From the NCBI GenBank assembly GCA_028821605.1, contig JAPPFM010000024.1:1-61373 (forward strand): a stretch of 61,373 bases of DNA, written 5' to 3'. The DNA is from Candidatus Poribacteria bacterium. GTDB taxonomy: Bacteria; Poribacteria; WGA-4E; WGA-3G. Under the pieces are notes generated by a model. That model had not been told where the DNA came from. It ran no database searches and worked only from the letters and a program-made list of their open reading frames with translations. Below are positions 23,264 to 31,009 of this stretch, one piece after another. Each line of letters starts with the position of its first letter. The stretch's first letter is position 1. The translations under genes were made by a program, and so were the position numbers.

Positions 23264-23929
23264 ATGAAGTTGTTTCTTATCTCTGAAGAACGCAGTGGAA
23301 CACATCTATTTGAAGATTTAATCAATCTCTGCTTCCCAGGGTTTTCTCTCACCAATACATGGGACTTTTTAAAACAGAATCCGACTTATAGAGACTTGAT
23401 GGCATTAAATCACTGCACGCATTATCGCTTTTTTTCACATATTGAATCACACTGTCAATCAAATTATAATCAGTCTTTTTTTGAACCATACTTGGAGCGT
23501 CATCCGAACACAAAATTCGTTCATTTGATACGTGGAAACAAAATTCGTCAAGCCATATCACTTACGAAACTCAAGATAGATGGAGGCGCGCCGTTTTCTA
23601 ACAAGGTTGTTGAAGAAAAGGCTGAAGATATGGCGGGAATTGACCCGCACAACGTTAACGGTTTCCTGAGAAGATTGGTTATTGAGCAAGCGTTGGCTTT
23701 CGAGTTTTTTGATACTCATGAGATACATCCGCTGCGCTTGATCTACGAGGCGGATTTGAGAGATAGCGATTCCTGGCTAAACACAATGAGACGGGTAAGC
23801 GATTATTTGGGTAATTCGTTGGAACAGGTAGATTTCAGTAAGATAAAGAAACAGAAAATATCAGGCACTTATACAGATGAATTTTATGAGGATTTTGTGT
23901 CCAAAAGTTGGGCTGAATTTGATAAGTAA
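23264..23929 (+). CDS. Stf0-like sulfotransferase
   Basis: The ATG at 23264 gives the normal beginning MKLFLISEERSGTHLFEDLI, in which SEERSGTHLFEDL is the PAPS 5'-phosphosulfate loop. KFVHLIRGNKIRQAISLTK is the 3'-phosphate-binding motif (R with downstream Ser). GAAGGGA lies ten bases upstream. Length (221) and the C-terminal RLIYEADLRDSDSWLN segment fit bacterial Stf0-type enzymes. It would add sulfate to the glycan. No PAPS synthesis genes are in the window. Confidence 0.75.
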   Translation: MKLFLISEERSGTHLFEDLINLCFPGFSLTNTWDFLKQNPTYRDLMALNHCTHYRFFSHIESHCQSNYNQSFFEPYLERHPNTKFVHLIRGNKIRQAISLTKLKIDGGAPFSNKVVEEKAEDMAGIDPHNVNGFLRRLVIEQALAFEFFDTHEIHPLRLIYEADLRDSDSWLNTMRRVSDYLGNSLEQVDFSKIKKQKISGTYTDEFYEDFVSKSWAEFDK

Positions 23930-23941
23930 GGGAGATATGAA

Positions 23942-24979
23942 ATGGAAATTCAATGGCATCAACCGAATACAACCACGACGCTGAAGATAAAAGGTTACCC
24001 TCCAAACATGCGTGAATGGCTATTTTTAGAGATGCCGTGTTTAAAGCATTCGTTAGCATCTCTGTTTGACTATGATGTTGATGCATCGAAGATGGCCTGT
24101 TGTGTGCCGCTCTTTTTTGTCAATGGCGACTTTCGGAGAAGTCGGCATCTGGCTTTACAAGGATTCATCAAACGCACATTCTGGTTAGCTTATGAATTAG
24201 CGACATATACCGATCTTATTAAAACACAGACGGGGTTTTATATTCTTGTAGATGAAGAAGTCCGTCCGCTTCTTGAACCCTATCGACAGTTGTGCGAGTT
24301 TCCTGAGGATCGTATCATTTCTGTGTCCGGGTTAGAAACATGGAGATGGTACATGCCGATGATAGCGATGCTGAAGCATCTATCTGATCAGACAGCGTAC
24401 GCGTATTACCTCAAGTTGAATACACAGGTTTTCTTTAATGCCCCTTTCCCACTCTGTCAAAATCTCCTAACGCATTGGGAATCCCATCCAGATCATGTTA
24501 CGCTCATAGATTATCCTGCGCAGAACCCAGAATATAGTTTCAGGTGTCCACGCGGTACAGACCCAGCAAAGTTTTACGTTGAAACTCCTAAATTTTTCGG
24601 CTATGACTCCTACGACTTTTTCAAAAACGATATGATGGCGAATCCTTACAATATGCTTGTCAATGACAGGTGGATGGGGATGCCGCGGACGCATCTGAAA
24701 TCAAAAGAATTTGAAGACTTCTACAATTTTGTTAAGGATAAAGATTGTAATCATCATTCCGAATCCTTTTTAGTCCTTTACTGGTATCGATACTACAGGG
24801 ATCGACCAGATATTTACAAAAAACCGAAGAGTATGGATTTTATAGAGCCGAACTTACCGGAGACACCCTCACCGTTCTATACTTTGGAACGGAGTATTGA
24901 ACCACAACTTTATGAAGATGTGCTAAAATACTACACACACGCGAATGAAGGTCATGCATGGAAAGGAGCGCATCGGTAA
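23942..24979 (+). CDS. Putative glycosyltransferase, paralogue B
   Basis: A 345-residue paralogue of the product at 21638, preceded by AAGGGAGATATGAA. AYAYYLKLNTQVFFNAPFP takes the place of the acidic strand in paralogue A. MMANPYNMLVNDRWMGMPRT and HHSESFLVLYWYRYYRD follow. Both copies have an aromatic-rich C-terminal half. No classical DxD is visible in this copy, so the activity is uncertain. Its stop overlaps the next start (TAATG). Confidence 0.45.
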   Translation: MEIQWHQPNTTTTLKIKGYPPNMREWLFLEMPCLKHSLASLFDYDVDASKMACCVPLFFVNGDFRRSRHLALQGFIKRTFWLAYELATYTDLIKTQTGFYILVDEEVRPLLEPYRQLCEFPEDRIISVSGLETWRWYMPMIAMLKHLSDQTAYAYYLKLNTQVFFNAPFPLCQNLLTHWESHPDHVTLIDYPAQNPEYSFRCPRGTDPAKFYVETPKFFGYDSYDFFKNDMMANPYNMLVNDRWMGMPRTHLKSKEFEDFYNFVKDKDCNHHSESFLVLYWYRYYRDRPDIYKKPKSMDFIEPNLPETPSPFYTLERSIEPQLYEDVLKYYTHANEGHAWKGAHR

Positions 24980-25584
24980 TGGATCCACAAAGAAGGTCGA
25001 CAGGGATATGTGTCCAAATGGGTTTACTGAGAACCGCAGAATACCTGTATCTCGTAGATCCCAAATATAGCGTCGCGTCAGAACAGCCAGTAGATATACC
25101 CAAAACATTAGAATTTGACACGTGGCAGTACTATGGCATCGATGCCGATCCATGTAGTATTGCGAAAATGGTAGAGGAATATCACGAGTGCAGTCCAAAT
25201 GCAAATTGGATACTTGCCTTTATCAATGAGGGGCGGCCCGTGTCGTTGAAACATCATAATACTTTTTGGGTTCCCTACGAACAGCGTCAAAACAATTGTT
25301 ATGTACCCAGTATGTCGCTTGATTTTTTAATCAAAGCACTTGAACTCCCTAAAATTGATGTACTTGCTGTGGATATAGAAGGTTTTGAGCTGTCTATGTT
25401 TAAATCGTACTCGTGGGATTTGAAACCCTCATTTATTGCTGTTGAAACCCATTTTGAGCGGCACGAAGAAGTGGTTCCTATGATAATCGCACAAGGGTAT
25501 AGGAACACACTCAGCATGCCCACAAACTTCGATAAAAAAGAACAGAAATTTCTAACAAGAGAGCTTAAGTTCGTCCGTCTTTAG
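24979..25584 (+). CDS. FkbM-family methyltransferase
   Basis: The ATG at 24979 overlaps the previous stop by one base and has AAAGGAGCG upstream, making it better than the ATG at 24958. The 201-residue product has SMSLDFLIKALELPKIDVLA and VDIEGFELSMFKS, the typical FkbM S-x-D-x-L ... D-x-x-x-x-D-x-E-G-x-E sequence, and later PSFIAVETH. The N-terminal SAM-binding part (GIDADPCSIAKM) is short. FkbM enzymes methylate sugar hydroxyls in many glycan clusters. Confidence 0.7.
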   Translation: MDPQRRSTGICVQMGLLRTAEYLYLVDPKYSVASEQPVDIPKTLEFDTWQYYGIDADPCSIAKMVEEYHECSPNANWILAFINEGRPVSLKHHNTFWVPYEQRQNNCYVPSMSLDFLIKALELPKIDVLAVDIEGFELSMFKSYSWDLKPSFIAVETHFERHEEVVPMIIAQGYRNTLSMPTNFDKKEQKFLTRELKFVRL

Positions 25585-25593
25585 GAGAGCTTC

Positions 25594-26376
25594 ATGGAGA
25601 TTCAAGAACACTACGTCCTCAATTTGAAACGTCGTCCAGAGCGTTTGTATACATGGCTCGGCTGCCAGTGGCATGCAGGGTTCGACTTCTCCAAGTTGAC
25701 TGTTTTCCAAGCGTTCGATGCGTCCGAATACCCACATATTGGTGCGATGTTGCTTAATGTAAAAGACATCTTCCTACAGAACGGGTTGGATTATCGGAAA
25801 GGGTTCATGAATCGGCTGAGCAGTGTGGAGGGTAAAGGTCTCGTTGGCAATATGATCTCGAAACTTCTGATGCTCATAGAGATCGAAAAACACCCATCGG
25901 ATGCGTACTTCATGCTCTGGGAAGACGATATAGTACTCAACAGAGAAAGGACTTATCAAGAACTTATCTCAACCGAAGTGCCGTCCGATGCGGAAATGAT
26001 TGCGTTTCATACTCGAGAAAAGGAGAAAGAGAAACTTCACGGGCTCCCAAAGCACCCGACACTCCCATTTTGGAAAGGCACGCACGGCATTAAAGCGAAT
26101 CAGGCACTGATGCTCACGAAGCGGGGCGCGAAAACGATACTCGATATCTACAGGCAAGATACACCGCTGCTCGAATTAGAATTTTTTATTGACAGATACC
26201 GAGATTTACCTGGACTTTGGACATCCGATAAAAACTTTGCAGACATCGTTTACATCGTAGGCATAGAATCTGATATTCATCCGCACGAAAGAAATGAAAA
26301 TAACACGTATATTGAGTTCAAAGAGCAGTCGATGGAGGATATTTATGGAAACCAACGAACTTTGGATCAATCCTGA
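25594..26376 (+). CDS. Glycosyltransferase family 25-like protein
   Basis: A 260-residue protein. It starts MEIQEHYVLNLKRRPERLYT, matching the GT25 opening (V-x-N-L-x-x-R-x-x-R). It continues with GLVGNMISKLLMLIEIEKHP and YFMLWEDDIVLNRE, the strand plus EDD motif that binds metal and nucleotide-sugar. GAGAGC lies upstream of the ATG. GT25 members include LPS galactosyltransferases and collagen galactosyltransferases. It is the first of three such genes here. Confidence 0.7.
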   Translation: MEIQEHYVLNLKRRPERLYTWLGCQWHAGFDFSKLTVFQAFDASEYPHIGAMLLNVKDIFLQNGLDYRKGFMNRLSSVEGKGLVGNMISKLLMLIEIEKHPSDAYFMLWEDDIVLNRERTYQELISTEVPSDAEMIAFHTREKEKEKLHGLPKHPTLPFWKGTHGIKANQALMLTKRGAKTILDIYRQDTPLLELEFFIDRYRDLPGLWTSDKNFADIVYIVGIESDIHPHERNENNTYIEFKEQSMEDIYGNQRTLDQS

Positions 26377-27157
26377 ATCCGCAATTCTGTCGCTCCCTCG
26401 ACGTACTGATCGTCGGAACGTCGCGATTAGTTCCATGATGTGGAGCGGGTTCAATGTCGCACATGTTCGCTTCATTGATGCGATGGACGCTGCGGATTAC
26501 ACAACTGTCGATGACCTTATTCGGGATGCGGTCGGTGATGGGTTCCCGGGGTTTGAAGCACTCTATGGTTTTGAATCAGATGAGACAGGTATGGGGTTTG
26601 CACCTATCGCGTATGCGTGGTCATTGTGTCGGTATTTCCGGGAACTCTCAAACTCGAAAAAAGACGAAAACGAATTCTTTATCCAAGACGACATGCACGG
26701 GATCGTACACTCACACTTTATAGCAAACAATAAACTTATCAGGGAAATCTATAACGCCCCAGTGATTACAAACCACTGTGCGGGAAAAAAAGTGTCCTTC
26801 AAGTGCTTATTGCTGAGCACCCGATCGGAAGGGCTACCCTCCGTTCAACGCAGTGTCTTTGAAGAAGTCGTTGTCGGCACAACACGGCTGAATCTGAAGG
26901 CGGGGTATTTCTCACCGGAAGGGGCGGACCTGATACTAAAGAGACTCTTGCATCAAATATCGCTCGGTATACGGACACCGAAAGCATTTCTGGCCACACT
27001 TGAAGATGTATCCGGGTGGGAACCCGAAGGTGTTTTTAGCATGGCAGACCCGTTGCTTGTGGAGTATCCTATAGAATTCCTCGGTAGTGATGTGCAGGGC
27101 ATCCCGAAACTACAAGGGCACCTCGGCAAACTCTTTTCGGAGATAAAACCGTCATGA
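26345..27157 (+). CDS. GT25-like glycosyltransferase
   Basis: The ATG at 26345 follows GGAGGATATTT; the preceding gene continues for 32 bases beyond this start. The 270-residue product has SAILSLPRRTDRRNVAISSM, the Arg-rich GT25-like opening, and NEFFIQDDMHGI, where QDD replaces EDD. PEGADLILKRLLHQ is a later helix. The divergence in the acidic motif lowers certainty. It overlaps the cytidylyltransferase gene by ATGA. Confidence 0.55.
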   Translation: METNELWINPESAILSLPRRTDRRNVAISSMMWSGFNVAHVRFIDAMDAADYTTVDDLIRDAVGDGFPGFEALYGFESDETGMGFAPIAYAWSLCRYFRELSNSKKDENEFFIQDDMHGIVHSHFIANNKLIREIYNAPVITNHCAGKKVSFKCLLLSTRSEGLPSVQRSVFEEVVVGTTRLNLKAGYFSPEGADLILKRLLHQISLGIRTPKAFLATLEDVSGWEPEGVFSMADPLLVEYPIEFLGSDVQGIPKLQGHLGKLFSEIKPS

Positions 27158-27597
27158 AAAAAGGTCTTATTAGTGGATCTTTCGACTTATACCATGTTGG
27201 ACATGTCTCTTTTATTCATGCGGCACGTCAGCAGTGCGATTGGCTCACGTGTGCAGTTTCTACAGATGAACACATACGGGCTGTCAAAGGCAGCTGCCGC
27301 CCGATTATACCCTTAGAACATCGCTTAGCAATCCTCAAGGCGAATAGGTATATAGACCGGACAGTTATAATTCCGGGCGAAACGGATGAAGCCGTCCGAG
27401 AAGGTCTCGAAAGGATTGTCCAAAAGGAGCAGCCAACCTTCGTTTTTTGTGGTGCAGACCGAACAGCGGATAAGAATTTTCTGCCGATCCAGGATAAATA
27501 TGGATTCACATACGAGGTGCTGGAGAGTGGGATGTCCGAAAGGACGAGTGGAATTATAGAACGTATCCTGACCCTTTATCAAGGAGAAAGAATATGA
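27154..27597 (+). CDS. RfaE/TagD-like cytidylyltransferase
   Basis: A 147-residue protein beginning MKKGLISGSFDLYHVGHVSF with the canonical G-x-F-D-x-x-H-x-G-H motif. TCAVSTDEHIRAVKG and FCGADRT follow, and near the C-terminus ERTSGIIERIL corresponds to the S-T-x-I region. These enzymes join CTP or ATP to a sugar- or polyol-phosphate. Start and stop overlap both GT25-like neighbours by ATGA. It may prepare an activated residue for the same glycan. Confidence 0.8.
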   Translation: MKKGLISGSFDLYHVGHVSFIHAARQQCDWLTCAVSTDEHIRAVKGSCRPIIPLEHRLAILKANRYIDRTVIIPGETDEAVREGLERIVQKEQPTFVFCGADRTADKNFLPIQDKYGFTYEVLESGMSERTSGIIERILTLYQGERI

Positions 27598-28253
27598 TAG
27601 AAAAAATAATGTACGTCAATTTAGAACGGCGCTCGGATCGTCGTGAGTGGATAGAAAATCAGTTCTCGCAGAAGGGGGTGCCTCCAGATATTATCCATCG
27701 ATTTGTAGCACGAGATCATAGAGATTTTACGGATTTCAAGAGTATCTCCCAAGCGATAAATGAAGATGGTTTTCAGCCCCCCCCTTACAGAGGCGTGTAT
27801 CAAACCACCGCGTTTGCAGGCTGCAACTGGAGTCAACTTCGTATGTTGCGTGAGATCGCCAACGGGTCTGCAGTGACATGTGTTTTTGAAGACGATTGGT
27901 GCTTCCGTTATCCATGGAATGATACCCTCAACTATTTAGCGTTGTTAACACCATATCGCCCAGATATAGTGCAACTCGCTGGTACTTCGAGGGCAGAAGT
28001 ACTCAAAGACCTTCCGAAGACCCCTCATGAAGTGCCAGGCTGGTATAAAGATGGAGTCGGAAGGCACTGGGGTGTTATCTATACCCCCAAAGGTGCCGAG
28101 CGAATGCTAACCTTTCAGGAAGAACGCAAGCTTCCAGTGGAAGTTTGCTTAAAAGTATTAGGAGCAGAAGTCTGTCGTTCCGGCAGCGACCTTCTTATAG
28201 GGATGCCAGGCGGAAAATCCGAAGTCTCTGCGAGTGCAGGGCTATCAAAATAA
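27594..28253 (+). CDS. GT25-like glycosyltransferase, last cassette gene
   Basis: A 219-residue protein starting MIEKIMYVNLERRSDRREWI, with GCNWSQLRMLREIANGS and VTCVFEDDWCF (the EDD motif). HWGVIYTPKGAERML and PVEVCLKVLG follow. It overlaps the upstream gene at ATGA and is the last gene of the coupled series; the next gene starts 42 bases later with its own AGGAGA site. Confidence 0.7.
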   Translation: MIEKIMYVNLERRSDRREWIENQFSQKGVPPDIIHRFVARDHRDFTDFKSISQAINEDGFQPPPYRGVYQTTAFAGCNWSQLRMLREIANGSAVTCVFEDDWCFRYPWNDTLNYLALLTPYRPDIVQLAGTSRAEVLKDLPKTPHEVPGWYKDGVGRHWGVIYTPKGAERMLTFQEERKLPVEVCLKVLGAEVCRSGSDLLIGMPGGKSEVSASAGLSK

Positions 28254-28295
28254 CCTCAGGCGTAATATTGACTCTGACACCATTAGGAGAACGAA

Positions 28296-29705
28296 ATGAA
28301 ACGCTTTCTGATAGTATTTTTGCTATGCGTGGCAACAGGCATCCCTGCGGAAGAAAAGGTTTGTGAGGTGGATAGACCGAGTATCGTAGACCGAGTCGTC
28401 AATCGGTCATATCCCTCGGTCTTTACACTAGACGAACATGAAATCGCAAACGAGTCACTCCCCGAAAATGTGTGGGAATGGTCGTACTATAAAAAGGCAC
28501 TCTCACGCCGAGATCTGCATTGGCAGGGAGGCTTTCGTGCACAGATTACATTTCAATATAGTGCAGGTGACGGTACCCAGGTAGTCTTCCGCAGCGGCAG
28601 GTCGGATAAAATAGATTGGGTTATGGATCTAAGAAAGCAGCTACAGGATCTCAATCCAGATTTCCTGTTTTTGGCAGGGTTCCATTATTATGCTGCTCAC
28701 CCCTCAGACTACTATCCCGAGGGTTGGCAATATTGGCTCAGGGATGAAGAAGGAAACAGAATTCAAGATGTTCCCTACGGTGAAATGCTTATAGACTACA
28801 CCCTTCCGGGTGCGGAAGAGCATTTCGTCCAAATGGCGGTTTCGGTAGCGAAGTGTGGTATCTTTGACGGTATTTTCATGGATTTGTGGAGTGAAGATGA
28901 AGCAGAGATACCGGGGGTAGATTCTGCGGCGCATCTGTATCACGGCAATCGTGTAGAGGCACTCATTTCACTGGTAAAGCGTATCCGTGAAGCCGTCGGA
29001 GACGAGTTTCTCATCATTGTCAATGCGCGTACCCAGCATATCCCACGTTCCGCACCGTATGTAAATGGTGCAGCCATGGAAACGTTTGATAAAGCGTATC
29101 CTCGCGAACGGCTGATTGAAATTGAGAACGCTTTGTCGTGGAATGAAGCAAACCTCAGATACCCGCAAATCAACGCTTTGGAGATTAGGATAAATACAAA
29201 CGAACCGTGGAACTCGCCAGCGAATCAGCAATTGGCACGCGCCACCACAACCCTCACACTAACGCATTCTAACGGCTATATTCTGATTGTCGGGCAGAAT
29301 AAGCTCCCGTACTGGTATCCGTTCTGGGATGCGCCCCTCGGTCACCCGATCGGAGTGAAAGGTGAAACTTACGAGAATAGGGATGGGCTGTTTATCCGCG
29401 AGTTCACCAACGGCTGGGCGGTGTATAACCGGTCGGGCAAAGCACAGGAGATAGAACTTCCGCAGGCGGTCTCTGGCTGGGCAAGCGGTGTAGAGAATCA
29501 ACGCCGGCATACGTTGGCAGATTTGGATGGTGAGATTTATTTGAAGGCGGAAGCCCCTCCTACTGCGGATGTCAATGGTGATGGTGTGGTGAATATACAG
29601 GATTTGGTGATTGTCGCAAATGCGCTTGGGGAAGCGACACCTGATCTTAACGGTGATGGCGTTGTGAATATACAAGACTTGGTGATTGTCGCAAATGCGT
29701 TTTGA
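28296..29705 (+). CDS. Secreted putative glycosidase with dockerin-type repeats
   Basis: A 469-residue protein with a signal peptide (MKRFLIVFLLCVATGIPAEE). The central part looks like a TIM-barrel glycosidase-like domain: KIDWVMDLRKQL, FLFLAGFHYYAAHPSDYYPE, CGIFDGIFMDLWSEDEAEIP, FLIIVNARTQHIPRSAPYVN and NGAAMETFDKAYP. MDLWSEDE may contain catalytic acids. The last 45 residues hold two copies of NGDGVVNIQDLVIVANA, a calcium-binding EF-hand of the dockerin type I kind. No cohesin or scaffoldin is visible in the window, so the repeats may act as a simple calcium module. AGGAGA precedes the ATG. Confidence 0.65.
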   Translation: MKRFLIVFLLCVATGIPAEEKVCEVDRPSIVDRVVNRSYPSVFTLDEHEIANESLPENVWEWSYYKKALSRRDLHWQGGFRAQITFQYSAGDGTQVVFRSGRSDKIDWVMDLRKQLQDLNPDFLFLAGFHYYAAHPSDYYPEGWQYWLRDEEGNRIQDVPYGEMLIDYTLPGAEEHFVQMAVSVAKCGIFDGIFMDLWSEDEAEIPGVDSAAHLYHGNRVEALISLVKRIREAVGDEFLIIVNARTQHIPRSAPYVNGAAMETFDKAYPRERLIEIENALSWNEANLRYPQINALEIRINTNEPWNSPANQQLARATTTLTLTHSNGYILIVGQNKLPYWYPFWDAPLGHPIGVKGETYENRDGLFIREFTNGWAVYNRSGKAQEIELPQAVSGWASGVENQRRHTLADLDGEIYLKAEAPPTADVNGDGVVNIQDLVIVANALGEATPDLNGDGVVNIQDLVIVANAF

Positions 29706-30022
29706 AAACCGCTTGTGCTAATTGTTTGACAGAGGCATTATGTAGCATAGGAAACCGTTGGTCTCCTGTGCCATAAGACGCACAATCTCACAAATGATGC
29801 TACAAAGTCAACGATAGGGCACATCTTTAAAGAACCCAAGCCAATTAACTGAGGGGGTTTCATTGTCTGAAAACCCTTCATTACAAGCAAATTTCATCTT
29901 TGATCTTTCCCATCGTCAATATTTTGGTGCTTGCCCTCATTTCGTCCTTACCTCGTTCTTATCTCATTCTCATTACTCAACATTTATAGTAAAATCCGAA
30001 AATCAGTTTACACTTTCCGCTC

Positions 30023-30045
30023 GTAGGGGTTGGGTTACCCAAACC
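30023..30045 (+). repeat. GTAG-hairpin REP-like element, opposite orientation
   Basis: GTAGGGGTTGGGTTACCCAA reads with GTAG on the + strand; the other copies noted in the window have GTAG on the - strand. Confidence 0.6.
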
Positions 30046-30210
30046 ATACGGTTTCTCCAGTGTGCAAATAATTACGGGTTCTACTATAATTGGATGGAAA
30101 TAAGAACGTCTGTAGCGTTGTGTGCTAACACTTCCGGACTTTACATAATTGGTGGTTTATCATGTACCTGAAACCCAACCTTTCTTCGGGATAACTGTTA
30201 AAAAAACAGA

Positions 30211-30312
30211 AATTTTCATTTTTTTTTCAGATTATGCACGTTTTCCCTACCCAAATTACGTCTTTAGAAATCAAGCGGTAAAAAAATCGGTTTGTTTACT
30301 GATTTTCGTTTA
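30211..30312 (+). repeat. 102-bp direct repeat, copy 1
   Basis: It starts AATTTTCATTTTTTTTTCAG and ends TTTACTGATTTTCGTTTA. It is nearly identical to 30862 to 30963 and lies 83 bases upstream of a small membrane-protein gene. Confidence 0.85.
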
Positions 30313-30395
30313 TAGTAAAATCCAAAAATAAGTTTACACTTGTCCCATAGAAAACTGTTGGTTTCCTGTGCCATTTCATAAAGGTTATTATAAAT

Positions 30396-30647
30396 ATGTT
30401 TCTGAAAACAAACGCCCTCATCACCAAACGATCCAAACTTCTGCTTGGGGTCTTTATATTTTTCAATATGTGTGTGTTTAGATTTGCTTCAGGACCTGTC
30501 GAAGCTGTTAGTGGCGGTTTAGTTGCTGTCGGCATATTGGTACTCATGATTATGGAGTCCAAGATCGGTATGATTGTCGTAGGATCGCTGATAGCCGGTA
30601 GCGGATCATTTCTGTTCGGACACATGCTCGGAAGACTTTTAGGATGA
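30396..30647 (+). CDS. Small membrane protein
   Basis: An 83-residue protein with hydrophobic segments at about residues 15 to 32 and 36 to 78 (GLVAVGILVLMIMESKIGMI and VVGSLIAGSGSFLFGHMLG). The preceding AAAGG lies 14 bases upstream of the ATG. The stop overlaps an ATG (ATGA) of a second short frame. It sits between the two copies of the 102-bp repeat. No family was recognised. Confidence 0.5.
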   Translation: MFLKTNALITKRSKLLLGVFIFFNMCVFRFASGPVEAVSGGLVAVGILVLMIMESKIGMIVVGSLIAGSGSFLFGHMLGRLLG

Positions 30648-30775
30648 AGAAAACAACTCTAACCATTCTCATTATTGCTTCTCTAATCTGATTTATTGCT
30701 GGATACTTCACAGCTGTACTGCCCTGTGATCATTGCAAAATTGTAGTTTTGAAGGTAGGAAGGCAGCGGGTTTAG
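30644..30775 (+). pseudogene. Small coupled membrane-peptide frame interrupted by TGA
   Basis: An ATG overlapping the upstream stop opens a frame reading MKKTTLTILIIASLI, then TGA (30689 to 30691), then FIAGYFTAVLPCDHCKIVVL in the same frame to TAG at 30775. Trp would suit the stop position in the membrane segment. It could be a decayed 43-residue protein. Confidence 0.35.
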
Positions 30776-30861
30776 GTGGGAAGATTTGAGAACACGGGCA
30801 ATCATGTGTGTTGGTTACAGTTTAAAATGTGTTATACTTCATGATTACGACAACCATAAAT

Positions 30862-30963
30862 AATTTTCATTTTTTTTTCAGATTATGCACGTTTTTCGCA
30901 TCAAAATTACGTCTTTAGAAATCAAGCGATAAAACAATCGCTCTGTTTACTGATTTTCGTTTA
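30862..30963 (+). repeat. 102-bp direct repeat, copy 2
   Basis: Matches 30211 to 30312 with a small number of substitutions (for example TTTTTCGCATCAAAATTACG versus TTTTCCCTACCCAAATTACG). It ends 46 bases before the next gene. Confidence 0.85.
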
Positions 30964-31009
30964 AGGTTTTAAAGGCTTAACATTACGGTTGTATGCAGAG
31001 GAGAAAAAG

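Larger units (their letters stand above)
29706..30395 (+). other. Gene-poor repeat-rich stretch
   Basis: It contains a CATAGGAAACC unit with an imperfect AGGAAACC/GGTCTCCT hairpin (about 29739) and a partial copy near 30348. There is also a TTGTCTGAA unit (29861), a plus-oriented REP-like element (30023) and the first copy of a 102-bp direct repeat (30211). The phrase AGTAAAATCC[GA]AAAA followed by AGTTTACACTT occurs at about 29989 and 30316. A 102-codon frame (29863) crosses these repeats and is not convincing. Confidence 0.6.

Noticed and set aside
29863-30171. 102-codon frame after the dockerin gene
   Set aside because: It crosses a TTGTCTGAA repeat and a REP-like element, and the peptide has no protein-like pattern.
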